A stretch of 64,000 nucleotides of DNA from NCBI RefSeq assembly GCF_027596085.1, contig NC_072467.1:11043476-11107475 (forward strand), read 5' to 3'. The notes under the pieces are model-generated. The model ran no database searches. It was not told the DNA's origin and was given only the letters and a program-made list of their open reading frames with translations. The DNA is from Anoplopoma fimbria. Lineage: Eukaryota; Chordata; Actinopteri; Perciformes; Anoplopomatidae. The position numbers and the translations under genes are program-made. Shown here piece after piece: positions 52,927-64,000 of the stretch; position 1 is the first letter of the stretch, and each line of letters opens with the position of its first letter.

Positions 52927-55434
52927 AGATTTCATAACCTAATCAATAGGTGTGTTGTTATTTCAGCCCTGTATTTTGAGTATCAATAGCTTCATTGTGA
53001 ATAAAAATATACTGTGCCTTTGGATAAGGTTAAGGCAAATGGCACATGTCTGTTGTGTGTATGGTGTGTGTGTTTGGGAGAGAGAGAACAAAGACAGAAA
53101 TAGAGAAATTTGAAGCATATTTTACTCTACATATTTAAGAAAACTTGCTACCAAAGACAAACAGGATGATTTAGAGGCCAGATTGGACCAAACAGAGTCA
53201 TTTAATTAAGTCAACAGACACAGTATTGACTGAAGCAATATTAGGCAGACATTATTATCGTCACCATCATTACGCCATTGATCCTTATTATAATCAACAA
53301 CAATACATCATTGTCAACAGCGTCACAACTAACGAACACTGTACAGCACACAGCAGACTTCAAAGCATGTAGATAAGGGAGCCTTTAATGGCACTGTTTC
53401 ATGTGTCATGTGATGACTGTGATGTGGTGGTGGAAAGCTCTGGTATCCAACACTTGTCCCAACAGCATTGCATTCAAGAGGCAATATATGGGCTTGTATC
53501 TGGTGTGCTGCATACATTTAATTAGAGAGGTCAGGTATGTATTGTATTTGAATGCACCATTCCAGACTTCTGGTCAATCTGCAGTTTTTTTGCCAGGTCT
53601 AGTTTCACTGCTATCCATTTGGAGTTCCCTCCATACTCCTCATTGAAAACAAGGTCCAAAAGTTACAGCTTATTCAAATCTTGACAACTCTAATGGCTTG
53701 AATCATGAGAAATTTGGGACCTAAAGCCGAGTCTTGGGCGAGGAGAGGTTGGTATAATGCAGCCCTGCGTTTTCACGATCCTTATATCTCTAATTAACCT
53801 CCTAACATTGGGCTGTATTGCGAAAGATATGATGCTCTTCTGTGGATTAGACTCATAATCCTCAATTAGCGTATCATACTATATATTGTACTTGTATGCT
53901 GTAGGATTTAGGCGACTCAGAAGCAGGACTAACTTAGATTGGCATGATCTTTATTGGCACGAGCATGACAGGGTTAGATGGCAGCCTTTCCCATTAGGCT
54001 CCAAATCAGCGCTGGTGTAGACAGTTTAATATATGAGAAAACAGAATGATGACAAGCTGACACTCAACAACAGAGTTAAAGTTGGTCGTCAAACCCAAGG
54101 AGGAAGAAAATTATTTTCAATATCATAAGGAGCTTAGAAATGTGACTTTAATTGGTTTTTTTTCTGACTTGTTTCACCTTCTGAACTAAAAATAAATTGT
54201 TGTCCTAATTACCTTTCTTCTACTATCTCATCCTAGACTGCTCGATAAAGCATGCGCAAACGATAATTATGCTGTTACTGCCGTGGATTGCAATTTCTGC
54301 CTGGGAAATTATATAAGCGCTTGTTAAGGATGATACCCAAACAAAAACACACAGGTGAGGTTTAACCTCTGCCTATTCACCTCCAGCTGAGAGCTTATTA
54401 TGCGCTATGCTGCTGAGACAGGCCCAGCTGCACACCGCTGAATAGACATGTTCAACCAGACCAAACGGTATACATCGCATCTGCACAGGAAGGTGTGAAT
54501 TAACCATTAACACAGATCTGCCACAACATAGTCTCTGCCGATCATGTGCTGCTTACGAGCCTTCGGCAAAGTCACTGTGTCATTCATATTACTCCACTGC
54601 AGCTCCGGAAGGACTTTTGCTATTGGATTTGGTTCATATCTATCAAGTCACTGAAATAACTCACTAAAACAGTTAGTCCTACTTGTGTCTCTGAGATTTA
54701 TTTATCAGTGTGGGTAGAAGAGGATTATGTTGTGAGAATTCTCACCTTTCTTCAGCACTCCAAAACATAGCACTGTAACACCAGCTTTATGAAGCCGTGA
54801 CAGTAACAACACATACTACCTACGGTACATTGCATAGTTAATGTGCACGTTGACCATGCACAGTAACAACAGTATTGTCCATGAAAGATTCACTACAACT
54901 ATATGGAGCCAATAGGAGGTGTATTTTTTTCTGAAAGGTCAGAGCAAGGACCTGAAGCTGGCAGAGATCGGTGTCCTGCTCAGAGGTACTGTATCAGTTC
55001 TGATACAAGAGCTGGACTCCTGGTGCTTTGGTTGAAAGACAGTAGCTCTATGTAAGGCACACAGTGACCTCTCCCTGAACTACATCAGTTCTTATGGCAT
55101 TCTTCCAGTGGCTACTTACTGCATTCAGGACTGAAAGCTTATGACTGAGAATTAGCTCAGTGCTTCATGTTGGTTCATGTTTTCATTTAGTTAAGTTCAC
55201 AGTTTTGGACTCAAGAACATTAACAATCTTGTCACATTTCCATCTGTGATGGTCTTGTTTCTGTGCTACATTTCTGTGTGACTGTATGCCATAATACAGT
55301 ACACACATTTGGTGATAGTATTTGAAAAATGAAGTGTAAATGTCGCTGTGTGTGAGTGTGTGTGTGAGATTCAATCGTTTGTGCCTGGTGTTTGAAAATA
55401 GTGTGTGTGCGACCGTGGGGGGACGAGTGCTGAC

Positions 55435-55576
55435 CTTCCGTTCTTTGTCTCCGTACTCCAGGCCCAGTGTGTCCATGGCACGGACGATGGCAGCCAGAGA
55501 TTGGATGGTGTTGCTGTAAACGACAGGCTTGTACTGCTTTACGTCGTCGCCAGAGAAACCGTCCTCATGGATGATC
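55435..55576 (-). CDS. gnao1: gnao1 exon 3 (residues ~55-101, start of helical domain)
   Basis: This 142-nt exon is read on the minus strand. It begins with one G that completes the Lys codon carried over from exon 2 (the end of the P-loop exon), then 47 codons running from [16 protein letters not shown] through [19 protein letters not shown] to LEYGDKERK. The acceptor is a T-rich tract ending TTTTTTTAAG before GATCATCC, and the donor is AAG followed by GTCAGC. The product is linker 1 and the long αA helix of the all-helical domain that closes over the bound nucleotide. All residues fit a Gαo/Gαi family member, with Asp-Asp where mammalian Gαo has Glu-Asp. The exon ends in phase 0, so it joins cleanly to exon 4. 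Skipping it (142 nt) would shift the reading frame. A long (CA)n tract in the transcript lies about 160 nt upstream of its acceptor. Confidence 0.97.
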
Positions 55577-55734
55577 CTTAAAAAAACACAAATACATATG
55601 CATTAGTCAACGGGTCAGTTAGGTTTGGCGATGCTTTGGTGCGCAGAGATCAGAACAACAGCCCTTTTCATACTTCTTATAGAGACATAGACAGGAAACA
55701 AGAAAGCATAGGCATAGGGTCAAGAAATAATAAT

Positions 55735-55736
<2 letters not shown>

Positions 55737-55830
<94 letters not shown>
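55737..55830. repeat. (GT)n microsatellite next to exon 3
   Basis: About 94 bp of GT on the plus strand, so (CA)47 in the transcript. Its near edge is 160 nt upstream of the exon 3 acceptor. Confidence 0.98.
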
Positions 55831-55833
<3 letters not shown>

Positions 55834-57294
55834 GCCAGGTGTTTTAGTGTGCTGATCATTTCTGTCCTTCCTGTAATCAACAGTTACATAGATTGACAGA
55901 TTTGTATATTAGGTATGTTGCGCTACACAGAAGTCACTGTTTCGGCACGAATACTAGAAGATATAGATACATACACAACAAAAAGGTAAGTTAATGAGTT
56001 ATTCAAGTAAGATCATGTGGACATCGGAGGTGTTCTTCAGATAATACACGGTTAGGTAAATAAAGGAGGGAGAAGGTTTCAGAATAATGGGGGGGGGAAG
56101 GGGTCAGAGAGAAACAGGTTGAAGGAGACAGAGAGAGTAGACCAGAGGGAGCGGGGGGAGGGTCCATAACCAGTAGGGGAAGCTGACATTTAGGCACACA
56201 GTGCAAGCAGCAGCCCATCCTGCTGTTTTAAATGTCATGCAGTCTTTCGCTGCAGCTAACACAAGGACACACCGAGAGACAGACTCAAAGAGGGTAAGAC
56301 AGTTACCCGGGCAGACAGACCGGCAGGAGGAAAGTACAGATGGACGACAAAGTCAAACAAGGGAGTTTACATAGTGATGGGCAGCAAGAACAACAGACAG
56401 GGACACCAGAAAACAGTTGACTGATACAGACTGACAGATACAGGTTGGGGCAACATTGTGAGGCAATTCAGACTGACAACATCCCTACACATAAATTGAC
56501 CCGGGTGAACAAGACCTCCGCTCAGACAGGACTGAGAATCGAACCCGGCTCCTTCTTGAAACTCATCTTCAAACATCTCTATGAACTCAGAGGACATTTG
56601 TCGCGTCCTATTGAGGATCTGCCGTCCTGACACCACCTGACACACCACAGAGATAAGCCTATGGGTAAAGCCTTGAAAAAGCAAGCTTTTGGACTTAATA
56701 CCAATGAGGTAATGTCAGAGCTTCTCAGTCTACACATCCAGCCCTTTTTAACACGAGTCCACAGTCCAAGAAATTGGAAATCCTTCAAAAACCAATTCAA
56801 CAAGAGCTGAAATACTCAAGTTAGGTACAAGTTCCTCAACCCTAACCCAGATATTGAGCAGCCAATATGTACTTAATTAAATCAACCAGTGTTAGTACAA
56901 AAGCACCAAATTGGTTAGATTGTTTTACCAATAAAACTACAATCTAACATTTACTCAGCGTTTGATTTGTGTGTTTTAATGTGAATAAGCAAAAAGGATA
57001 ACATTTCGAATTAGGGAGGGTTTACACTGACTTTTGGTCGGTTTGAAATTATTTTGTGGGGTGATGGTAAAAAAGAAAAAGAAAAAAATAAATAATTATA
57101 TGTATAGGCCAATATGCCTCACCCACATTGGCAATCTGTATCGGAAAGAATTTACTGTAGGTAGTACACTGAATATGGGTAAGTACCTCAAACAACCCCA
57201 CTTCAAAACATCCAAACTATCCCTTGAAAGGAATTATTAAAACATATATTAAGAGAACAACTGAAATGGAAAATAGTTATAAAAAGTAATTAAA

Positions 57295-57426
<132 letters not shown>

Positions 57427-57720
57427 CTGCTCTGTCTTAAAGACATCTAAGCCATGCGTGTCTTGACATCTGACAAATATGTGCCACCATACATTCGTAT
57501 GCATATTGTTGTGTGAGTGAGTGAGTGGGTATGTTTATGTTGGGTGAGTCTGTGTGTTTGTGGTCTGGAGGACAGCACGCTCCTGGGCAGTGTAATGTTT
57601 CAGGCAGCCTGCCAGTCCTATATAAATACTCCAGGATTCTGTTCACATCTGTGACTTTCACCTAGAGGACCCAGGCAGAGATCTATACACTACAACAAAC
57701 ACTAAGAATGATTCGTATTG

Positions 57721-57812
57721 GGGATGCACCGATTGTGGAAATCTGGCAGATACCTGATAGCAATGTTATAAAATAACAAGCTTGGCCAATAGCCGATGCC
57801 AATGTATTTGTT
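57721..57812. repeat. Fragment of GGGGATGCACCGAT-type repeat
   Basis: GGGGATGCACCGATTGTGGA followed by GATACCTGATAGC and CCAATAGCCGATGCCAATGT. This is a degraded copy of a common teleost short repeat that begins with the same motif. Confidence 0.45.
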
Positions 57813-58657
57813 GTTTATTTATTTTGATTCTGTATGTCATTCATTCAGATTTTGTGCCAAGGAAACAAATATGGTAGAAAACTGCTGCATACCTAATTCT
57901 TATCAGTATGATGTGCACATCAGGTCATGTCTTTGTATATGAATGAATACACACTGAATCACTGCATAAAATCGAAATCTTTTAGTCGTTCTGTAGCCTG
58001 GCTTTTAATCTTTCCACTTGTCTCACACTCTGTGTTAATGACTTGCCAACCAGTTTTTCTGAAAGTCTTCCCTCCATCTTTCTTTGCACCAGAGGTGAAA
58101 CGAGGACAAACTCCTAATTGGATGCTGCAGTGTCTGCGGAAACAGTGTGTTGAGCTGCAGATACCAAGAAGGAGGGTGATGTGTGTTTAACAGTAGCGCA
58201 AAACTACAATCAAAAAGAACCTAAAAAATAGAAAAAGAGACTCCTGAAAACAGACTTCTGATGTACAATAATCTCTATCCTTCTAACCTGAGACACATGA
58301 TACATCAATCTGCTCTCTAGTATAACTTTGATACAAAGCTGTTGTACTGAAAAGATAAGCAATATGAATTTGTGAGATTATTTTTTTAACCCTGGAATTG
58401 AATTTACCGTTCCCATACAATCTTTAACCAGTTCAGAAAGAAGACAGTGTGGGCGAGGGTTAATGGAGGAACACAGCAGAATAATTACCGTCTTCCTAGA
58501 ACGTGAACATTATTATCATATTAACTCTGGGAGAGAGAGAAAGATAGAGTGATGGAAAAAAAAGAAATGACAGTTACAAAAAAAGGGAGAACTCAGGTGA
58601 AAAAGGGAAGGAAGTGTTGCTTTAAGTGTTATTAAACACATATCAAGGACTTGTTTT

Positions 58658-58661
58658 GTGT

Positions 58662-58754
<93 letters not shown>
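58658..58754. repeat. (GT)n microsatellite, ~97 bp
   Basis: GT tract with one A interruption near its left end. Confidence 0.97.
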
Positions 58755-58755
<1 letters not shown>

Positions 58756-59346
58756 ATGCGTGTTGGATGGCTGGCTGGCATGCTGACGTGAGCTTTCATG
58801 CATGAGGACCTTTTCTCATTACGCACTCTCCAAGCCCTTCTGTCAGCAAAGAGAGAGCACTGTGTGTGTCGGTGTGTATGTGTGTAATTTCCCGTAGCTT
58901 CGGCACAATCTGCACAGTGACCTGAAACGTAGTTTAGTTTCACACCGAGACAGACAGATGGACAGCAGGACAGACATATGGGCAATTTGACCACGATATC
59001 GTCCCATGATGTGGCTGCCATTTTGGAAATATAGCAGGTGTTGCAAAGACAGTAAGAAATAATTACATTGACTTAATTGTTTTTTCTGAGTTCTTTTGTT
59101 GTTTTTAGTGCGTGTTAAACTGTCTAATTGAGGCGAGGCAGTTTCTACTAACAACAAAGACTACATTGTGTGTGATGTCGGATGTCAATTAAACTTAGCT
59201 ATCTCTTCCAATTCAACTCCACAAATGGACAACAAAATGTCTGTGTTAAGATTTAAACCTCAATTTTAGTTTCCCCAAGATCTTTCTCTAGGTGTATCAT
59301 AATCATCTGCAATCCATTTAATCATTTCATTGTGGGGAAATAGTGT

Positions 59347-59557
59347 CCATCAGCAACACACTCAGGTAGAGCGCTCGTCCCGTAACCACAAGGTTGGTGG
59401 TTCGAACCCCTCTACAGTCAACATGCCGAGGTGTCCTTGAGCGAGACACCTAACCCCCAGTTGCTCCCCGGGCGCTTCTTAGCAGCCCACTGCTCCTCCG
59501 GGATGGGTTAAATGCAGAGAATTGTAATTTCCCCATTGTGGGACTAATAAAGGCTTA

Positions 59558-59597
<40 letters not shown>
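59347..59597 (+). mobile_element. tRNA-derived SINE with LINE-like tail and (ATT)n end
   Basis: A tRNA-like head has a B box GGTTCGAACCCC (59400-59410) and an A-box-like CAGGTAGAGCGC (59364-59375). The shared teleost SINE core follows (TGTCCTTGAGCGAGACACCT, CAGTTGCTCCCCGGGCGC). The 3' end is AATTTCCCCATTGTGGGACT then AATAAAGGC and about twelve ATT units. This tail resembles those of fish LINEs and matches the fragment at 43342-43401 in reverse orientation. No clear target duplication is seen. It is a mobile element and not a tRNA gene. Confidence 0.85.
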
Positions 59598-59598
<1 letters not shown>

Positions 59599-59599
59599 T

Positions 59600-59712
59600 T
59601 GGTCTGAAGTAGGCATACTGTTGGGTTTGAGTATGCGTCATTTCGTCACGTAAACATGCTACATACTGAAAATGTGCTTTGAATTAGAACGTAGCATGGA
59701 TTCGGGACACAT
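59600..59712. repeat. Possible interspersed repeat beside the SINE
   Basis: GAAGTAGGCATACTGTTGGG, TTTGAGTATGCGTCATTTCG TCACG and GATTCGGGACAC resemble the other end of the family seen near 25725. It starts directly after the SINE tail. Confidence 0.35.
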
Positions 59713-61284
59713 CTGTGCTTTGGATTTCCTGGTTCCAGAAAATTGTAAAGATGGTGAAGCACTAATCACACATTGAGGGGCAGTATTCATCACTTAATTG
59801 GTTGAGGATATTGTTTTTTGTGAGGATAGCCATTCTTGCAATTCAGATATTTCAGAATATACTTTATATCTTTGGACAATTAAGCAAAATATTTGATGAT
59901 TGTGTTTTTCTTTTTTAAAACATAAGGCTAAGACAGTCAGGAATGTCCATACTGTGGTGGGAAATTATTTGCATCTCTGCTGATATTAGCATCAGCTTGA
60001 GAGCTAAACCAGCCACGGCGACTGGCCAGTTTACGGCCAATTAAGTAATGACTACCACTTTTCAGCACGATCACCTCGTTGGACCTGGTGTGAATCAGAC
60101 AGAGCTGCAAAACCTCCCCTCATGAGTCCATGTTTTCTTCTACAGTTTATGAGAAAACCGTGCCAATGTAGCAGTAAAGTACTACAACATTGCATTTATA
60201 ATTAAGATTTACATTCAAAACACCAACACTGAAGTTAAGTGTCCTCAGTTCCTCAAAAATGTGGAACTAGTGCCTATTGTGTGAAGGTGACTCCATCAGG
60301 GCGTTAGACAGATGGATGCTTACAGCAGAGGCATTTACATTTTATCTAATCTAAAGCCAAACACTGTACATACTAAGTGAGTTAGAAAATGCAGCAGTAC
60401 AGAAGGTCAGTCTCTCTGACAACCATAAACAAAATGTGCTTGATAAAAAAGAAACATCAACGATACTAAAAGAGAGTACCTTGTAGGTGATGTAAGACTT
60501 CTCTTGCTGTATGTGCTTTGGACAGAAACATAACCACACACACACATCATTGTCTCTAACACAACATGCCTGTCTCTCTCCTCTCTGTCTCCCATTATCT
60601 CCCACTCTCATATTTTTATCCTCACACCTACTCATGTGAACACACAAAAACACAAAGCCTACAAACCACACGGCGCAATTAGGTATCAATCTTTGTTCTG
60701 CATTGTTGCTAGCTAACACTGTTTGTCCTGACACAACACACCCCCACACAAACACATACACATACACACATACACCGGACCCTGTGTGATGGTTCTTTAT
60801 CGCTATGCTGTACATCCAGCCACTCACTTTGTGGTCTTTGTCGACGGAGCTCTTAGTCGTGACAAAGTGAACGCTGACCAACTCCTGTCAACACTGCCGG
60901 ACAGAGTTACTTACACAACACACTGTGTGTCTCTCTGTGTGTGCGTGTTTGTGTGTTTGTGTGTGAGTGTTTAAGGGAGCGTTAGAGCAAAGAGTGAAGG
61001 AGAAAGAGGTGATAAAAATGTGATGGGTGATAATGGGTATGAGCGAGAGCATGAAAGAGGAGGGAGCTAATCAGAAAAAAAAAAGAAGCTAAAAATAGCA
61101 GAAGGGGTTAGAAATAAAGCCCCCAGCCCGACTGACACACTAACAGACAGTGAAATGGAGGCATCAGCTGCTCCGTCATTTGGCTCCACTCACTTGCCAT
61201 CACACCTTGAGGTCAAGCAGTAGCATCCTGAGCACACATACTCTGACACACACAGACACACCTCCATGATCCGGGCTCTCTATC

Positions 61285-61305
61285 TTTTTTTTTTTTTTTT
61301 TTTTT
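61285..61305. repeat. T21 homopolymer
   Basis: 21 T on the plus strand, at the edge of the dispersed family A copy that follows. Confidence 0.95.
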
Positions 61306-61745
61306 CAAAACACCCATAGTTGGTCGGTCAACTATTGGATAGATTGCCATGAACTTTGGTACAATTGTTGACAGTTTCCAGAGGTTGAACCCTAATGACT
61401 TTGGTGATCCTCTGACCTTTCCTCTAGTGCTATCATGATGTTGACATTTTTGTGGGGTTTTCCTAAAATGTCTCAACAAAACATTGAAATAGAGGAACAC
61501 TGAAACAATTGTGACAAATCTGACAAAGCTCTCAAAGACCAAGGGCAAAACTAAAGCAATTCCCATCAGCTTGTACTTTGTGCCAATTACAATCAAACAC
61601 AAGCATGTTTGTATGCTAACAAACTGTTGTAGTGAATACAGTAAACATTATCCCTGCTAAACATAAGTATGTTAGCACTCTCATTGTGAGCTTGTTAGCA
61701 TTTAGCTCAAAGGAATGCTGTGTTAAAGTACAGCCTGCAGAGCCA
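61306..61745 (-). repeat. Dispersed family A, copy 5 (most complete, beside T21)
   Basis: Plus-strand order: GGTCGGTCAACTATTGGATA, GATTGCCATGAACTTTGGTA, GACTTTGGTGATCCTCTGAC, TCTAGTGCTATCATGATGTT, AATTCCCATCAGCTTGTACT, TAAACATAAGTATGTTAGCA, CATTGTGAGCTTGTTAGCAT and TTAGCTCAAAG. This is the reverse complement of the order seen at 22593 and 46688. A run of 21 T (61285-61305) abuts the end that would be 3' on the minus strand. Confidence 0.7.
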
Positions 61746-64000
61746 ATAGTATGGCTTTTGACTGTCTTGTTAGCATAACTAATACTCTTGTGCAAAGTAA
61801 GGCGAAGTGGGACTTGCCTGTCCAGGACACATGATGAGAAAATGGTACAGAATTGATTTGAAAAGCAAATTAGTGGCATTACACTTCTTGGTGTATTCTA
61901 TAACAGTGGATCAATGACTAAATGTGCTGCATTTAAAGATGTGATAACAATCTATTTAGTAAAACTCATCGATTTACCTCCACATTTATGACTATTTGCA
62001 TATTTTATAACGAATTATAAAGAAATAAAAAGCTTACGTCTTTGAACAAATGTCCATTTTATATCTCATATTCTAACGGCCTGTATAATGTGGAGAGGCA
62101 CTGTGACGGGTACTTGTTCAGTTTTTTTTTTTGTTTAACAATGATCTCCTGCTGGAGAAGACTCCTGGCTCTAGGTTCGGTCATGGGATGATGAAGACTT
62201 CTTGTGCCAAGGGACACGGTCTGCTTCACACTAGTTCAGGGGGGATGTTAGGAGCTGCACACACATGGGTGAAACCCAGGCGGACAGGAGAACAGAATAA
62301 TTACAGTTCCGTATTACATGTGGGAAGACCTCATTAAATCTGCCATTATCTCTCCGTTTCACTGTCACAAGTTATCTCTATCTGCTGCTCTCCTCTGCCA
62401 AGTTCTCTTTCATCCGTTATTCCTGTGCCCTCTCTCTCTCACTCTGTATATTGCTTACCTAATATCATACTTGTTCCCCGCCCGTCTCTCCCACTCGCTG
62501 CCATCTTCTCTTTCTCCCCTTCTCACTCCTCATTCCTAATGATGTCTTCTTCCTTTTATCTCCTCTCCTCCTGCTTCCATTGCTTTTTCATGTGCAATTA
62601 ACTATTAATCAAAAAGCACAGCGTTGCACCGTTCCTGCCTCCCCGCTGACTGATTTCTACAGGGAAACATAGGTGCACAGGCACACACACCACCTGCACA
62701 CAGGTGCTCCCCTGGCAGAGCGTTGTTTGACAGTTGCAGAGAGTGCAGTGCCATAACGGTTTCCTAATTAACAGTCGGTAACAGCTGCACAAATAATCAC
62801 ACCCAAAACCTTGCATGGAAGCTTAGCAATCCAGTTATTATGCCTGGGATTTTTTTATAAATATTTATTTGCCACGTACAGTCAAAATCTTTTCATTGGC
62901 TGGGAAACCAGACAGTAGATTTAATCACCACGCTGTACCTTTGAAATCAGAGGGCTAAGCTTGTTAAAAGTTCATCCCCTTTGCGGACTCTCCCATTAGA
63001 ATTTGTTAATCATGAGTGTTCGCTGGCCATGATGATACAGCTGCTGCCAATATGGCCAATTTTTAAGAACTATTTTGTAATATTGGCCCTATGGCTCATC
63101 GCATCACACCACAATTATTTAACAGACAGGTGTGTACATTTCAGGTTCGATCTTGGTGGTGACTAAAAACAGTAGAATTTAGTTACAACAATCAATAACA
63201 CTCTAAGATGAAGATAAGCCAACTACAAGTAACCTTTCTTGCCTCTACCTAGCAACCGTTAAGCTTACCTTGGTCTGTGTTCTGGGGGATTTGGTCTCTT
63301 TATTAAACTGCTACAATGCACTGTTTGTCTTTTTTTTCTTGCTGTTTCTTGCTACTTTGAATTAAATCTAGGCCATTTGTTGACCTAAGATCACAGTGCT
63401 TTAAATTGGCTGGTACTGACAGACCTTGGTATTTGTACACTCTTAGCTACAACCATATTTTTGTAGTTGCTGTTAACTGTAGACTTCAAAAGATAGGAAT
63501 ACATAAAAATATTACAAGTGAAATGCAGAAAACCCAATAGCCATTAAAAAGCAACTACAAAGACTGTATAGATTTCAGTTAGCATTACAGAAAAGTAGGC
63601 ATGTATAAAGTGATGTAATAGACGTAGTGACTCTTGTTCTGCATTTCCAGTTGACGGTACAATTATGGGAAGTGGTTGCTCCAGGAGCAGTTGATGACAT
63701 CAATAGTGAGGCCGGTATAAGTCAACATGTGCTATGTTGCTGGCAAATTGAGTCATTGCTAGATTTATAGATCCTCCAGACTGTTGAAGGAATGAGACTG
63801 ACAGGGGCAGAGACGGAGAGGGGTGGGACAACAGGTTTAATCAGGTCGTCATGTAATTATTCAGTTCTCCTGTCCTCTCCTGTTCAATATTAATTACTTA
63901 CTTTGAGCGGATTCAAGGAGAGTCCAGTCATCTAGTGGAGTCAAACCAGTGGAACATTAATGAATTCCAACAACCTGCCAGATATATGGCTTTGGTCTGG

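Overview
This is a non-repeat-masked stretch of vertebrate, almost certainly teleost fish, nuclear genome. It lies entirely inside one gene on the minus strand: gnao1, the G protein alpha-o subunit. Four coding exons can be placed to the base, in transcript order: 55576-55435, 14643-14483, 5614-5486 and 4113-3984. Their lengths are 142, 161, 129 and 130 nt. All four have AG/GT splice borders, and their phases join without interruption into 187 codons that I place at about residues 55-241 of the roughly 354-residue protein. The fourth exon carries the Gαo-type [14 protein letters not shown] / [13 protein letters not shown] sequence, which separates it from Gαi, Gαt and Gαz. Exons 1-2 (N-terminus and P-loop) should lie beyond position 64000. 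Exons 7-8 (NKxD box, C-terminus) should lie before position 1. I searched both ends for them and did not see them.

About 99% of the window is intron: intron 6 (1-3983, partial), intron 5 (4114-5485), intron 4 (5615-14482), intron 3 (14644-55434, about 40.8 kb) and intron 2 (55577-64000, partial). No second protein-coding host gene, rRNA, true tRNA, CRISPR array or operon-like structure was found.

The introns hold a typical fish repeat load. There is a nearly complete but inactivated Tc1/mariner transposon (16126-17734, transposase on the minus strand) and a 227-bp internally deleted Tc1-type element (26665-26891). Two tRNA-derived SINEs sit on the plus strand (34528-34818, 59347-59597), with an L2-like reverse transcriptase remnant near 39340-39720 and several LINE/SINE tail scraps. 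At least six copies of one unclassified dispersed family are present, plus several other degenerate interspersed repeats. There are more than a dozen long (AC)n/(GT)n tracts and other microsatellites.

The structures most worth a second look are a 333-bp direct duplication at about 99% identity (40958 and 44749), a perfect 32-bp palindrome (49179-49210), and a set of RFX X-box-like sites in intron 3. Also notable are a long (CA)n tract just upstream of exon 3, an inverted repeat pair (11105/12358), and composite tandem repeats beside the small Tc1 element. I saw no convincing previously undescribed gene system. Family names for repeats come from recall of teleost repeats and were not checked against a database.
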